Shown here: piece after piece, positions 46,152-55,874 of the stretch
Layout: each line of letters starts with the position of its first letter
Position numbering within the stretch: the stretch's first letter is position 1
NCBI GenBank assembly: GCA_036490335.1
Contig: DASXEB010000017.1
Coordinates: 434,001-498,000, forward strand
Length of the DNA stretch: 64,000 nt
Source of the DNA: Palsa-1392 sp036490335
GTDB taxonomy: Bacteria; Verrucomicrobiota; Verrucomicrobiia; Chthoniobacterales; UBA10450
Direction of reading: 5' to 3'
Program-made: the position numbers and the translations under genes
Notes under the pieces: model-generated
What the model saw: the letters and a program-made list of their open reading frames with translations, nothing else
Database searches by the model: none
What the model was told of the DNA's origin: nothing

Positions 46152-47477
46152 TTATCTCACGAGGCCTGAGGCGTGAAAAAGTTGCGCCGAGACGGGATCG
46201 TAAATTCCGCCAGTCACGAAAAGCCGCGAGTACTGGCTGAGATCGATCGTTAGGCAAAAAATGGTCGCGAGCGCGAGCACGACCGCGGCGTGTTTCCGCG
46301 AAAATCTCGGCGCGAGCGCGAGCAACTGCGAAGCCGCCAGCCAGCGCAAAGGCTCGTCCCAATAGGCCGCGAAGCGCAGACTCATCCCGCCGGGCACACT
46401 CGTCATCGCGACGAAACTGAAACCGAGAAAAAGCGCCCAGAAGAGGTCGAATTTTGCCGCGCGCTCGAGTTGAAAAATGCGCCCGATGACGAGCGCGACG
46501 ATGACCGGCGAGAGCATCGTGAAATCGACGAGATAACGATACCACGCGCCGTCCTGCAGGTGCATCGCGTAGGGCAGCGCGCGAGATTTCGCCGCGAACA
46601 TGCGATAGAACGCGATCCATTCCGGCAGCCCGCCGGTCAGACTGACGAGGACAAACAACGCAAGCGCGCAGCTCGCGAGACTAACGAGCACGATTTGCGC
46701 GTCCGGCCGCCGGCGATCGAGCAAACAAAGCGTCGCGCCTGTCGCCACAAGTGCGAGAAACACGAAGGCCGCATTTTCCTTCGTCAGAATCAGCACAAAC
46801 AAACTCGCGCCGTAAGCCAGCGACCAGCTTCGCTTCCTCGGAGCGGTCCAGGCTTCCCAAAAAAACCACGCCGTCAGCACCGCCCAAAACGCGAAGTAAC
46901 CATCAATCAGCGCGCGTTGGGCGAGCGCGAGCTGGAGCGGCGCGATCGCCATCAAAGCCGTCACGATGAGCATGCGCCTGATCCCGCCGTGACGAAAAGC
47001 AATCAGCGTCGTCGCCAGGAGCAGACCTATACTCGTTAGGCAGGAAATGAGCCGCAGGGCGCGAAGCGGTTCGAGATGGAAAACGTCGGCCGCGACTGCC
47101 GCCGGCGCGAGAAACCCGACGCGCGTCGCCGGCACGACGGCCTCCGGCAACGTCGCCTGCCGTTCGAGATAAACCCGCACGACGGCGTCGTAATTTTCCA
47201 GCCCGACCTTTTGAATTTGCTGCACGAAAACGGCGTAAGCGTGCTCATCGAATCCGACGCCTTGAAAACCGCTCGAAGGAAAAATTCGCAAGAAAATCCC
47301 CACGCCGAGCAAAGCGGCGAGCGTGAGCGCGACGAGGATTTTTTCGCCACCGACCTCGCTCGCGCGTCGCCGCGGCGGCGCGGCGGCGCAATTACCAAAT
47401 CGCGGTTCGGCAAGAATTTCCACGCATCGTAGCACTGCAAGTCTCGTGCTAGCGCAGCCGGGAAAGCCGCGAAACAT
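46152..47477 (-). CDS. GT39-family membrane glycosyltransferase
   Basis: A 441-residue integral membrane protein with about ten helices. After the first helix comes FQGVGFDEHAYAVFVQQIQK, where an Asp-Glu pair in the first loop marks ArnT/PMT-like GT-C enzymes; RALIDGYFAFWAVLTAWFFW is a typical later segment. The first 45 residues are poorly hydrophobic and Arg-rich, so the true start may be further in, although I see no better in-frame codon. It is divergent from the gene at 47520. Confidence 0.78.
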   Translation of the reverse strand: MFRGFPGCASTRLAVLRCVEILAEPRFGNCAAAPPRRRASEVGGEKILVALTLAALLGVGIFLRIFPSSGFQGVGFDEHAYAVFVQQIQKVGLENYDAVVRVYLERQATLPEAVVPATRVGFLAPAAVAADVFHLEPLRALRLISCLTSIGLLLATTLIAFRHGGIRRMLIVTALMAIAPLQLALAQRALIDGYFAFWAVLTAWFFWEAWTAPRKRSWSLAYGASLFVLILTKENAAFVFLALVATGATLCLLDRRRPDAQIVLVSLASCALALFVLVSLTGGLPEWIAFYRMFAAKSRALPYAMHLQDGAWYRYLVDFTMLSPVIVALVIGRIFQLERAAKFDLFWALFLGFSFVAMTSVPGGMSLRFAAYWDEPLRWLAASQLLALAPRFSRKHAAVVLALATIFCLTIDLSQYSRLFVTGGIYDPVSAQLFHASGLVR

Positions 47478-47519
47478 CGCGTGGCCCAGCGGCTGCTGAA
47501 AGGAGGCGTCAACACCCGT

Positions 47520-49196
47520 ATGAAGTTCGCCATCCCGCGCCGCATCCTTTGGTCGATCGCCTTTTTTGCCGCGATCGGCGCCGCCTTCAGCGTCTGGTTG
47601 CGCGGCACCTATGCGGGAACGCCGGATGCGCGCACGAGTTACAACGCGTTCTATGTTGTCTTTGCTCGAGACGAGGTCGCAGGACTTCTATTGCTCGCGA
47701 GCTTTTGCGCCGGTGCCGCGATATATTTCTTTCGCGCGCAGGCCGCGATCGCGGAAAAACCGACGCCGAGTTTTTTTTCCAATCGTTTCTTTTTCGTCGG
47801 CATTCTGACGGCGGTTTTTGCCATCAGCGCGCTCGGCACCAACCTCGTTTGCCACGATTACGCTCTGAGCTCGGACGAATTTCTCGCCGACTTTCAGGCG
47901 CAAATTTTTCTGCGCGGAAAAATCGTCGCGGAAGTGCCGCCGCGCTGGCAGCCCGCGATCGCTGCGCTCAAGCCGACCTATGTCGATTACCTTCCGGCGC
48001 GGCACGCCTGGAAAGCGACTTATCTGCCGGTTTACGCCGCAATGCGGGCGTTGTTCCAGGAATTTTATCTGCAGGATTTGCTCAATCCCGTGCTCGCGGT
48101 CGCGACTCTGCTCGCCCTCTACGGAACGGCGCGGAATATTTGGCCTAACGAAAAGCAAGATGCGCTCGTCGCCGTTCTGCTCCTTGCCGCGTCGGCGCAA
48201 TTTCTCGTCATGGCGATGACCTCCTACGCCATGCCGGCGCACCTCGCGCTGAACACGATCTGGCTCTGGCTATATTCGCGGCCGGACCGCCGCCGCTTTT
48301 ATCTCGCGCCGGTCGTCGGCGTGCTCGCAATTGGTTTGCACCAGCCGATCGTGCACGCGCTTTTCGTCGCGCCGTTTCTTTTGCGGTTGCTCGTCGATCG
48401 GAAATGGCGGCCGTTGTTGATTTACGGAGTCCTTTACTCGTTAGGCTGCGTCGGCTGGTATTTCTGGCGCGCGAATTATCTGCCGCCGGGGGGCCAGAGT
48501 TTCGGCTCCGTCATCCGCTTATTCAATCCGCGCATGCTGGTTGTGCAGCCGATGGATCTCTTGCTCGTCCTCGGCTGGAGCTGTCTCGCGACGCCGCTTT
48601 TGGTTGCGCTGGGATGCGGGCGGATTTTTCGGGCGAAACCGATCGTGCAGGATGCGGCTCTCAGTTGTCTGATCACATTTGGTTTCTATTATTTTTTCTA
48701 CCTCGATCAGGGTTACGGCTGGGGTTACCGATATTTCCAAGGGGTGCTCGGCTGTTTTATCCTCGTCGCGGTCGCGGGCTGGCGTTCGTTAGGCGAAATG
48801 ATCGGCCGACGCGCGGCCTGGAATTTTCTCGGCGCAGGGATGGCGGCGTCATTCCTCCTCGCGTTGCCGCTGCGTTGCTGGCAGGCGGAAAGTTTCATCC
48901 GGCCGTTCGCGCGCGCGTCTGAAATGATTCACTCGAGCGCGAGCCCGCTCGTCGGCGTGAACGTGCTCGACGCCTGGTATTCCGCCGACCTTGTTCGCAA
49001 CGATCCTTTCCTCGAAGACCGGCCGGTTGTCGCCGCGGTCGCGCGCGAGCGGATGACGATGGACGAAGTCGAAACTTTGCAGCGCGCTGGGCCGACGCGT
49101 TTCATCACTCGGGAGGAATTCAGCAAATTGGGATTGTCGACTCTGCGCGGGAAGGATTATCGGCACGATCCTTTCGGGCTCGGTCGCGGGAAATAA
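47520..49196 (+). CDS. Integral membrane protein, probable GT-C glycosyltransferase
   Basis: A 558-residue protein with about ten membrane helices. The start at 47520 has AAGGAGG upstream; a GTG at 47481 is an alternative. The loop after the second or third helix, CHDYALSSDEFLADFQAQIFLRG, contains the acidic pattern of GT-C enzymes. The soluble tail after residue 460 has ASPLVGVNVLDAWYSADLVR. No specific donor or acceptor can be named. It is followed within 1 bp by the GT9 gene. Confidence 0.7.
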   Translation: MKFAIPRRILWSIAFFAAIGAAFSVWLRGTYAGTPDARTSYNAFYVVFARDEVAGLLLLASFCAGAAIYFFRAQAAIAEKPTPSFFSNRFFFVGILTAVFAISALGTNLVCHDYALSSDEFLADFQAQIFLRGKIVAEVPPRWQPAIAALKPTYVDYLPARHAWKATYLPVYAAMRALFQEFYLQDLLNPVLAVATLLALYGTARNIWPNEKQDALVAVLLLAASAQFLVMAMTSYAMPAHLALNTIWLWLYSRPDRRRFYLAPVVGVLAIGLHQPIVHALFVAPFLLRLLVDRKWRPLLIYGVLYSLGCVGWYFWRANYLPPGGQSFGSVIRLFNPRMLVVQPMDLLLVLGWSCLATPLLVALGCGRIFRAKPIVQDAALSCLITFGFYYFFYLDQGYGWGYRYFQGVLGCFILVAVAGWRSLGEMIGRRAAWNFLGAGMAASFLLALPLRCWQAESFIRPFARASEMIHSSASPLVGVNVLDAWYSADLVRNDPFLEDRPVVAAVARERMTMDEVETLQRAGPTRFITREEFSKLGLSTLRGKDYRHDPFGLGRGK

Positions 49197-49197
49197 A

Positions 49198-50304
49198 ATG
49201 TCGGCGTCGCTTCTCGGTTACGACACGCGTTCGCTCCGCAGCGCACTCGTGATGCGCGCGGTCGACACGCTCAATCCATTCAAGCGCGCGCAGGATTTTG
49301 CTTGGGCATCGCCCTGCGTCGTCTCCTCGATCGCGGGACTGGGCGATCTTTTCATTCATCTGCCGCTCATCGCCGGGATCGTGAATGAAGCGTGTGTGCG
49401 CGGTGTGGAAATTCGCGTCGCGTTGCGGCCGGCGCACGTCGGCATCGGCGCGCAGTGCGGTTGGGAAATTTTGCCGTTCGACAATGCGCTCGAAGATTTT
49501 TTCAAGAATCCCGGCGCGCTCCAGCCTAACGAACTCTTCGGTCGCGCGCGCGGTCCGCGAAAAAATCCGCCCGCGCTCTGGATCGATCTGACCGGCAACG
49601 CGGTCAGCGCGCTCGCGGTCAAATTGGCCGGCGCAAAAAAACTGGCGGCGCGCGTCACGCGTGGCGGCGCCAGCCTGATCGATTACTCACTCCCGCACTC
49701 GATCCAGGAAAATGAGTACGACAATCGCGCACGGGTCGCGGCTGTGCTCGGGTGCGAGCTCGATTTTTCGCTCGCGGAAAAGTTGCGCAGCGCACCGATC
49801 GCCGGTTGCGAAAATACGGTTGTTCTTTGCCTAACGACGATCACTCGCTGGCGAAACTGGCCGCTCGAAAACTTCCGCCATCTCGCGGAGCGTTTCCCGC
49901 GAACCAATTTTGTCGCGACCGGTTTTCGAAATGAAATCGCGGGCGAAGAGCTCGACGATCTCGCGAAATTACTTCGATTGCCCAACGTCTCCGATCGGCT
50001 CGACCAGCTTTCGATCGTGGAGTTGATCCGCCTGATCGCGCACGCGCCCGCGGTGGTGACGAACGACACAAGCGCCGCTCACATCGCGAATTTTTTCGGC
50101 ACGCGCGGCGCTGTCCTGTTCGGTCCGGCCGGACCGGCGACTTTCGCCATGCGCGGTGGACTGCAGCCGTTTCACGACGCGACCTGTCCGTTTTTTCCCT
50201 GCGTGCAATGGAAGTGCAGCAACGAGACGAACTGGTGCATGCGAAAAATCTCTGCGCGCGCAGTCGGCGACTATCTTGAGACGCTGCCGGGACTCGCGAG
50301 CTGA
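49198..50304 (+). CDS. GT9-family (heptosyltransferase-like) glycosyltransferase
   Basis: A 368-residue GT-B enzyme. The N-terminal domain carries SSIAGLGDLFIHLPLIAGIV, the usual GT9 'G-G-D' acceptor motif. The C-terminal half has VVTNDTSAAHIANFFGTRGA and VLFGPAGPATFAMRG, typical of heptosyltransferases. A Cys-rich end (CPFFPCVQWKCSNETNWCMRKI) is conserved in many GT9 members. A core-LPS or surface glycan role is likely. Its end overlaps the convergent flippase gene by 34 bp. Confidence 0.85.
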   Translation: MSASLLGYDTRSLRSALVMRAVDTLNPFKRAQDFAWASPCVVSSIAGLGDLFIHLPLIAGIVNEACVRGVEIRVALRPAHVGIGAQCGWEILPFDNALEDFFKNPGALQPNELFGRARGPRKNPPALWIDLTGNAVSALAVKLAGAKKLAARVTRGGASLIDYSLPHSIQENEYDNRARVAAVLGCELDFSLAEKLRSAPIAGCENTVVLCLTTITRWRNWPLENFRHLAERFPRTNFVATGFRNEIAGEELDDLAKLLRLPNVSDRLDQLSIVELIRLIAHAPAVVTNDTSAAHIANFFGTRGAVLFGPAGPATFAMRGGLQPFHDATCPFFPCVQWKCSNETNWCMRKISARAVGDYLETLPGLAS

Positions 50305-51620
50305 ACCACTCCCGGTCGCAGGAAGCGAATGGCCGGCCTAACGAGTGGCAACAGGAGCAAAGCGCGCACTTGCATCCAAAAAATCGGGCGCGTGCGCGGG
50401 TGAGCGAAATTAAAAAGAAAGCTGGAGCAGGCTTGGGAGATAAGAGTCGCCGCAGCCGAACCGATCGCGCCCCAGCGCGGGATGAAGGCGAAGTTAAGCG
50501 CGATGTTAAGCGTCGCGCCGGCCGCGGTGCGGATGGCCGCGATCCAGGTCAGATTTTCGGTGATGTCGTAGCCGGATTGCAGGATCGAGAGATAAATAAA
50601 AATCGCCGACCATGCGTGCACGATCAGAATCGGCGCGGCGCTCGCATAGGCGGCGCCGTAAATCAGCCTAACGAGCAAAGGAGCGCCATTCGTTAGGCAG
50701 AGGGCGACGGCGAGCCCGGCGATGACCGAGAAAAGGAAAAGTTTCTCGAATTTCCCTCGGTAAAAAACAATGCCACGCCGCCGCCAGCGGACGAGCATTG
50801 GAAAAAGCGCGGGCATGAATGCCATCGGAAAAAGTGCGCAGCCTTCCGTGACCTGCGCGGCGGCGGAGTAGATTCCGGCGACGCCAAAACCGGCGAGACG
50901 ACCGAGAATGAGAATGTCCGAGCGCATGTAAAGCATGACCGCGAGCGAGCCGATGAGGAGCGGAAATCCGGCGCGCAGCCAGGCGCGGCGATCGACAATT
51001 GCCGGCCCCGGCGTTGAGTTTGCAGGCAGTCGCGTCGCGCGATGAACGGAAAAGAGAACGAAGCTGATCAACGCGGCCTCGAACGTTTCCAAGGCTGCGA
51101 AGACGAGAAGTGGAGCGTTGGCGAAAACGAAAAAGAGTTTGAGCCCGGTCGTAAAAATCAGCGGCAAAGTTCGCCCGCAAAAAACCAGGCGGAATTGATT
51201 TCCGGCTTGAAAAAAATAATCGTAAACGTCGAAAGCCTGAAAGATGAGGCTGCCTCCGGCGATCCCGATGATCGCAATCGTGAGAGGATTTTGCGGTGCG
51301 ATGGCGAACGCGAGCAGGAGCAGACACCCGTAGGTCGCGGCACCGAGTTGGAGCTTGAGCGAGAAAGTTTTTCGCAAGGTCACGCCAGCGTCTTCCGGCG
51401 TTTCGACAAATTGCCTAACGATGACGCGCTCGAGGCCGCAGCCGGCAACGACGGCGAAAATCCGCACAAAGGCGAGACCGAACGCGAGCGCGCCGAAGCG
51501 TTCCGGCCCAAAATGCCGGCTCAACGCGATCATCACAATCGCGAGGGTGCCGACGCGCGCGAGCTGATTGACGAGCGACCACGCGCCGTTCGTCGCGAGG
51601 ATTTTCCGGTCGCTTTTCAT
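50271..51620 (-). CDS. Polysaccharide/O-antigen flippase (MOP family)
   Basis: A 449-residue protein with 12-14 membrane helices. The start at 51620 gives KSDRKILATNGAWSLVNQLA followed by RVGTLAIVMIALSRHFGPERFG, the first-helix region of Wzx-like transporters; an upstream extension to 51929 is antisense-like and rejected. It also has RSDILILGRLAGFGVAGIYS, a conserved feature of the family. It would move lipid-linked oligosaccharide across the inner membrane. It overlaps the upstream GT4 gene by 4 bp (ATGA). Confidence 0.87.
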   Translation of the reverse strand: MKSDRKILATNGAWSLVNQLARVGTLAIVMIALSRHFGPERFGALAFGLAFVRIFAVVAGCGLERVIVRQFVETPEDAGVTLRKTFSLKLQLGAATYGCLLLLAFAIAPQNPLTIAIIGIAGGSLIFQAFDVYDYFFQAGNQFRLVFCGRTLPLIFTTGLKLFFVFANAPLLVFAALETFEAALISFVLFSVHRATRLPANSTPGPAIVDRRAWLRAGFPLLIGSLAVMLYMRSDILILGRLAGFGVAGIYSAAAQVTEGCALFPMAFMPALFPMLVRWRRRGIVFYRGKFEKLFLFSVIAGLAVALCLTNGAPLLVRLIYGAAYASAAPILIVHAWSAIFIYLSILQSGYDITENLTWIAAIRTAAGATLNIALNFAFIPRWGAIGSAAATLISQACSSFLFNFAHPRTRPIFWMQVRALLLLPLVRPAIRFLRPGVVQLASPGSVSR

Positions 51621-52648
51621 GCGCAGGCGAATTCCCGTTCCGGCACCGATTCCTCGACGCGAAAATCGCCGAGCGACAAAACGAGCTGCACCCATTGTTC
51701 GATGTGTTCGGCGAAGCGCGCTCGTTTCGCGGCCTCCAGTTCGCCGAGCATTTCGCCGGCGAAACCAGTGCAAAAAATTTCGCGATTCGCGCCTAACGAG
51801 TTCCAAATCTTCGACGGAAAGATCGCTTGCGTGATTTTTGGATTTGCGGCGACGATGTGCACTTCGTGACGGAGCAAATCGGCGCGCAGCTGTTCCGGAT
51901 CGCTTTCGAGTGGCGCCGATTTGAGCCACGCGGGGAGATGCGCAGCGCCGCGGCCGTCGGAACGAATCGTCACACGATAACCGGCGGCGCGCAGCTGCTC
52001 GCAGCCGGCGATGAGAAGCGGAATGTCGTGCCCGAAGCCGAGGTTGCCGGAGTAAATCGCGGTCCGCGGCTCGGGCGCGATCGAGCGATCGAAATCGAGC
52101 GTCGGCCAGTTGCGAATGACGACCGAATTTTGCGCGGGACCGCCGAGATTGGCTCCGATTTTAACGACCCGATCCCAGCGCGCGAGTCGGCCGTCCCAAT
52201 GTCGGCGAAAAATTTTCCGCAGCGGCGCGGGATATTCGCGCAGGCCGCGGACGAGTTCCGGATAGTAATCCTGGAGCCAGTAAATGGAGCGCGCACCGCG
52301 GCGGCGGATCGCACGGGCGAGCGACACGGTGTTCGGCGGAGCGCTCGTCACGATGACGAGATCGCCTTGCCTAACGAATCGCTCGATGTAAGTGCGAAGC
52401 GCGCGCGCGACCGAGGCATATTCGGCGAACGTCTGAGCCAGGTTTCCGCGCCGCCCCTGGTAGTGATCGAGATGAATGAGCCGCTCAACCGGCTGGCTGC
52501 GGTGTTGCGCGCGATAACCGCCGCGACCCCCGACAAGGATGACATCGCATCCTTCACTCGTTAGGCGCGCGGCCAGCTGCTCGGCGTAGATTCCCGTCGG
52601 AGCGGCATCCGGCCAGATGTATTGGCTGAGAAGATGAACGGTGGCCAT
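51617..52648 (-). CDS. GT4-family glycosyltransferase
   Basis: A 343-residue GT-B enzyme similar to WcaI/FnlC-like transferases. It opens VHLLSQYIWPDAAPTGIYAE, then QGDLVIVTSAPPNTVSLARA, AIYSGNLGFGHDIPLLIAG, and SKIWNSLGANREIFCTGFAG. Position between a flippase and a GT2 enzyme indicates a role in making a lipid-linked oligosaccharide. The donor sugar is unknown. Three motif copies are inside. Confidence 0.83.
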   Translation of the reverse strand: MATVHLLSQYIWPDAAPTGIYAEQLAARLTSEGCDVILVGGRGGYRAQHRSQPVERLIHLDHYQGRRGNLAQTFAEYASVARALRTYIERFVRQGDLVIVTSAPPNTVSLARAIRRRGARSIYWLQDYYPELVRGLREYPAPLRKIFRRHWDGRLARWDRVVKIGANLGGPAQNSVVIRNWPTLDFDRSIAPEPRTAIYSGNLGFGHDIPLLIAGCEQLRAAGYRVTIRSDGRGAAHLPAWLKSAPLESDPEQLRADLLRHEVHIVAANPKITQAIFPSKIWNSLGANREIFCTGFAGEMLGELEAAKRARFAEHIEQWVQLVLSLGDFRVEESVPEREFACA

Positions 52649-52658
52649 CCCCGCGATT

Positions 52659-53642
52659 TCAACCGGCGAGGGCGCCCGGGAATTTCGCTGCGGGCCGCGG
52701 CGCAGCCGGCGCGCCGAATTTGCGGAGCTGAATGTGATACGCCTCGCGATGGTAACGCAGGTTCGCCTCGAGGAGGAGGCCGACGAGCCCGATCAAAATC
52801 GAGAGAGTGACGAGACTGGCGGCAAGAACGGCGAGCGGGAGATGGTTGACGAATCCGGTCTGGAAATATTCCAGGACTGGGACAGAGCCCGTCGTTAGGC
52901 CAAAGAACGCGAGCAGCGCGGCGACGTTTCCGAAAAAAGTCAGCGGCCGGTAATCGCGGAAGAGGACGACGAGCAATCGCAAAATGCGCAGGCCGTCGTG
53001 AATGGTTTTGAGTTTGGAACTGGAACCGTCCGCGCGGCTGCGAAACGGGACCGGGACTTCCGATTGAGCGAAACCTTTGTCGACGGCTTGAATCGTGAGC
53101 TCGATTTCCAATTCGAAACCGCGCGAGAGGACCGGGACGTGTTTGTAAAAGCGGCGGGAGAAAAGCCGCAGCCCGGAAAAGAGATCGAGCGGGCGAAAAC
53201 GAAAAACGGAATTGAGGACAGCGGCGAAAATCGACATGCCCCATTGATGCATCGGGCGAAAAACCGAGGCGGCATTTTGCGCGCTGCGAATGCCGGTGAT
53301 CATGTCGACCGGCTCGCGCGCGTATTGCTCGAGCAGGAGCGCGGCGCCTTCCGCGGGATAACTGCCGTCGCCGTCGACCATCAAAACCAGATCGGTGTCG
53401 ATCGCGGCGAGCGCGGTCGCGACGGCGGTGGCTTTGCCGCGGCGGCGCTCGGTCATGACGGTCGCGCCGGCGGCGCGCGCCAGCTCCGCGGTGTCGTCGT
53501 CGGAATCGTTATCGACCACGAGGATCGCGGCCTGCGGAAACGCGGTCGCGTATTCGCGAATCACCCCCGCGATTCCGTGCGCCTCGTTGAGGCACGGAAC
53601 GAGAATGGTGAGCGACGGCGAGACGATCGAGTGCGCGAGCAT
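52659..53642 (-). CDS. GT2 glycosyltransferase with C-terminal membrane helices
   Basis: A 327-residue polyprenol-phosphate glycosyltransferase (DPM/GtrB-like). The GT-A domain has TILVPCLNEAHGIAGVIREY, VVDNDSDDDTAELARAAGA, and MVDGDGSYPAEGAALLLEQY. Two membrane helices end the protein (FGNVAALLAFFGLTTGSVPV and PLAVLAASLVTLSILIGLVG). It should load a sugar on undecaprenyl phosphate. It is 10 bp upstream of the GT4 gene on the same strand. Confidence 0.87.
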   Translation of the reverse strand: MLAHSIVSPSLTILVPCLNEAHGIAGVIREYATAFPQAAILVVDNDSDDDTAELARAAGATVMTERRRGKATAVATALAAIDTDLVLMVDGDGSYPAEGAALLLEQYAREPVDMITGIRSAQNAASVFRPMHQWGMSIFAAVLNSVFRFRPLDLFSGLRLFSRRFYKHVPVLSRGFELEIELTIQAVDKGFAQSEVPVPFRSRADGSSSKLKTIHDGLRILRLLVVLFRDYRPLTFFGNVAALLAFFGLTTGSVPVLEYFQTGFVNHLPLAVLAASLVTLSILIGLVGLLLEANLRYHREAYHIQLRKFGAPAAPRPAAKFPGALAG

Positions 53643-53684
53643 GATGCGCTTTCTTGCGCACCATTTTTCGTGCCGCGCGCGAAG

Positions 53685-55490
53685 TTAGTGGCCGTTGCGG
53701 CCGGCGCCGTTTTTGCCGAGCAACGCGTTCGCGGTCGCGAGCATCGCGCTGTCGTCATTGTCGCCCAGGCCGTGCAAGGCGGTTTTGATTTTGCGCAAAG
53801 ATCGCCTAACGAAAAGATCGGCCGCGATGTGATCGTTGCTCGCGACGTGGCCGTTGCGGCCGGTGGCGACAAGCTCCGAATCCCAGCGGCTCAAAACGCA
53901 GGTGCTGGCGAATAATTCCATGGCCGCGACCGCGATTCGTTCCTGCACGAGCTGCATGTCCATGACCGGTTCGCGATAGGCGATGAGCGCTTTGTTGATC
54001 GCGAAATTAAAACGCCAGACGAGACGGCCGAGCTGGCTCGCATAGGACTTAAGCGAGTCGTGGCGCACCGGCACATCGGGCACTTTGACCGCGGCGCTGA
54101 GGCGTTTCAGACCCGCGCCCCAGGCTTTGCCGCGATCCGAGCGCCACGGTTTCAGCACCGTGTCGAGGATTTCCTTGAACTCCATCCCGGGCCCGCGCAT
54201 CCCGACGAGCGCGATGAACGACGTCAGCACTTCGTTGCTCCCTTCGCCGATCTGATTGATGCGCGCGTCGCGGAGCATGCGGCCCAGCGGCGAGTCGTCG
54301 AAATAAGCCGAGCCGCCGTGGATTTGGAAGCAATCGTTGACCGCGTCCCAGAGCCGTTCGGTTGTGAAAACCTTCAGCATCGCGGTCTCGAGCATGTAAT
54401 CCTCGAAGCCGCGATCGATCAGCGACGCGGTCACCTGCGTCATCGCTTCCATCGCGTAAACATCCGCGGCCATGCGCGCGATTTTCTTCTTCACCAGGTC
54501 GAAATCCCCCAGCGTTTTCTGGAATTGCTTACGCGAGTTGGCGTGTTCGATCGCGAGCCGGAGGCAGGTCTTGGCCGCGCCGGTGCAGCAGGCGCCGAAT
54601 GTCGTCCGGCCAAAATCGAGCACGGTCAGCGCGACGCGCAGGCCTTTGCCTAACGGGCCGAGAATATTTTCCTTCGGCACCTTCACATTCGTTAGGCGAA
54701 AACGTCCCGTCGCCGTGCCGCGAATCCCGAGTTTCGGCATGCGCGGCTCGACCATCTCGAAGCCTTCCATGTCCGGCGTGACGAGAAACGCGGTGATCGC
54801 GGTCTTGCCTTCCTTGCCCGGGACGGGCGTGCGCGCCATCACGGTCAGGACCTGCGCGATCGAAGCGTTGGTGATGTAACGCTTCTCGCCGTTGAGGACA
54901 AAATGCGAGCCGTCTTCGCTCGGCTCGGCGCGCATCTGCACGTTGGCCGCGTCGGAGCCGGCTTCGCTTTCCGTCAGCGCGAAGGCGGCGAGCTGCTCGC
55001 CGTTCATGAGGCGCGGGAGCCATTTTTCTTTCTGCTCGTTCGTTCCGAAAAGGATGAGCGCGCGGATGCCGATGGAGTGATGCGCGTTCGTGAACACCGA
55101 GGTCGAGGCGCAGCGCGCGCCGATTTCCTCGAGCACCTTGCAATACATCATCTGCGAAAAGGCGCTCCCGCCGACTTCGCGCGGCGCGGTCATCCCGAGG
55201 ACGCCGACGCGGCCGAGTCCGTCGATCACGCTGCGCGGAATGTCGGCCGTGCGATCGATCTCGGTCGCGTCGAGATTTTGGTCGAGAAATTCCCGCACTT
55301 CCGCGAGCGCGCGTTCGAGCTCGGCCTGCTGCGCGTCGGTGATTTTCGGATACGGCATGGCCCAGTCGGCGATGAATTCCCCGAGGAAAAGACCCTTGGC
55401 GAAACCGAGCTCCTGCTTGCCGGCGAAGAGCAGTTCCTCGGCCTGCTGGATTTCTTTTTGACGCTGAATTTCGGTTTCGCTGAGTGCCAT
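53685..55490 (-). CDS. Acyl-CoA dehydrogenase, VLCAD/ACAD9-like
   Basis: A 601-residue FAD enzyme that oxidises acyl-CoA to enoyl-CoA. It has VLGMTAPREVGGSAFSQMMY, the FAD region FALTESEAGSDAANVQMRA, KRYITNASIAQVLTVMART, and QIGEGSNEVLTSFIALVGMR near the usual catalytic loop. The extra C-terminal domain of about 180 residues is as in very-long-chain enzymes. The electron-transfer flavoprotein genes are not nearby. It is preceded by the 42-bp repeat array. Three motif copies are present, two at 54648 and 54690 facing each other. Confidence 0.9.
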   Translation of the reverse strand: MALSETEIQRQKEIQQAEELLFAGKQELGFAKGLFLGEFIADWAMPYPKITDAQQAELERALAEVREFLDQNLDATEIDRTADIPRSVIDGLGRVGVLGMTAPREVGGSAFSQMMYCKVLEEIGARCASTSVFTNAHHSIGIRALILFGTNEQKEKWLPRLMNGEQLAAFALTESEAGSDAANVQMRAEPSEDGSHFVLNGEKRYITNASIAQVLTVMARTPVPGKEGKTAITAFLVTPDMEGFEMVEPRMPKLGIRGTATGRFRLTNVKVPKENILGPLGKGLRVALTVLDFGRTTFGACCTGAAKTCLRLAIEHANSRKQFQKTLGDFDLVKKKIARMAADVYAMEAMTQVTASLIDRGFEDYMLETAMLKVFTTERLWDAVNDCFQIHGGSAYFDDSPLGRMLRDARINQIGEGSNEVLTSFIALVGMRGPGMEFKEILDTVLKPWRSDRGKAWGAGLKRLSAAVKVPDVPVRHDSLKSYASQLGRLVWRFNFAINKALIAYREPVMDMQLVQERIAVAAMELFASTCVLSRWDSELVATGRNGHVASNDHIAADLFVRRSLRKIKTALHGLGDNDDSAMLATANALLGKNGAGRNGH

Positions 55491-55578
55491 ATAAAAAAAC
55501 CGGCGACTGCCGGATTACTACCGAAGTCTACCGAAGGCGGCCGACTTGTCCAACCGAGGCTGGGCGGGTTTTGGGGGT

Positions 55579-55804
55579 TTGCGGGAGTCCGCAATCGGCT
55601 TCCAGCGGAATTTGGGTCGGTTGCGGGAACCCGCAATCGGCTCCTAGCGGAATTTTGGTCGGTTGTGGGAGCCCGCAATCGGCTCCTAGCGGAATTTTGG
55701 TCGATTGTTAGACCCCGCAATCGGCTCCTAGCCGAATTTTAGCCCATTGCGGGAGCCCGCAATCGACCAAAATCCCAGTAGGAGCCGATTGCGGGATGAC
55801 GCAA
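55579..55804. repeat. Tandem array of 42-bp units
   Basis: Five units of exactly 42 bp begin at 55579, 55621, 55663, 55705 and 55747, with a partial sixth from 55789. Each starts with a palindrome such as TTGCGGGAACCCGCAA (7-bp arms), then TCGGCTCCTAGCGGAATT and TTGGTCGG. In the fifth unit the second part is inverted (CGACCAAAATCCCAGTAGGA), which shows rearrangement within the array. It fills the gap between the acyl-CoA dehydrogenase start and the nrdJ end. Several frames are open through it, as expected for a repeat whose length is a multiple of three; I call no gene. The rest of the 384-bp gap shows nothing further. Confidence 0.9.
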
Positions 55805-55874
55805 AGCACCCGTTTTCGAGGAGTTAACCGAAAAACGTCCAATCCGGCGACCAAAACCCGCCAACCGCCCAATT

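Noticed and set aside
55226..55742. Several long frames open across the 42-bp array with regular 14-residue repeats
   Set aside because: A 42-bp repeat keeps any stop-free frame open. They overlap the acyl-CoA dehydrogenase and lack starts or ribosome-binding sites.
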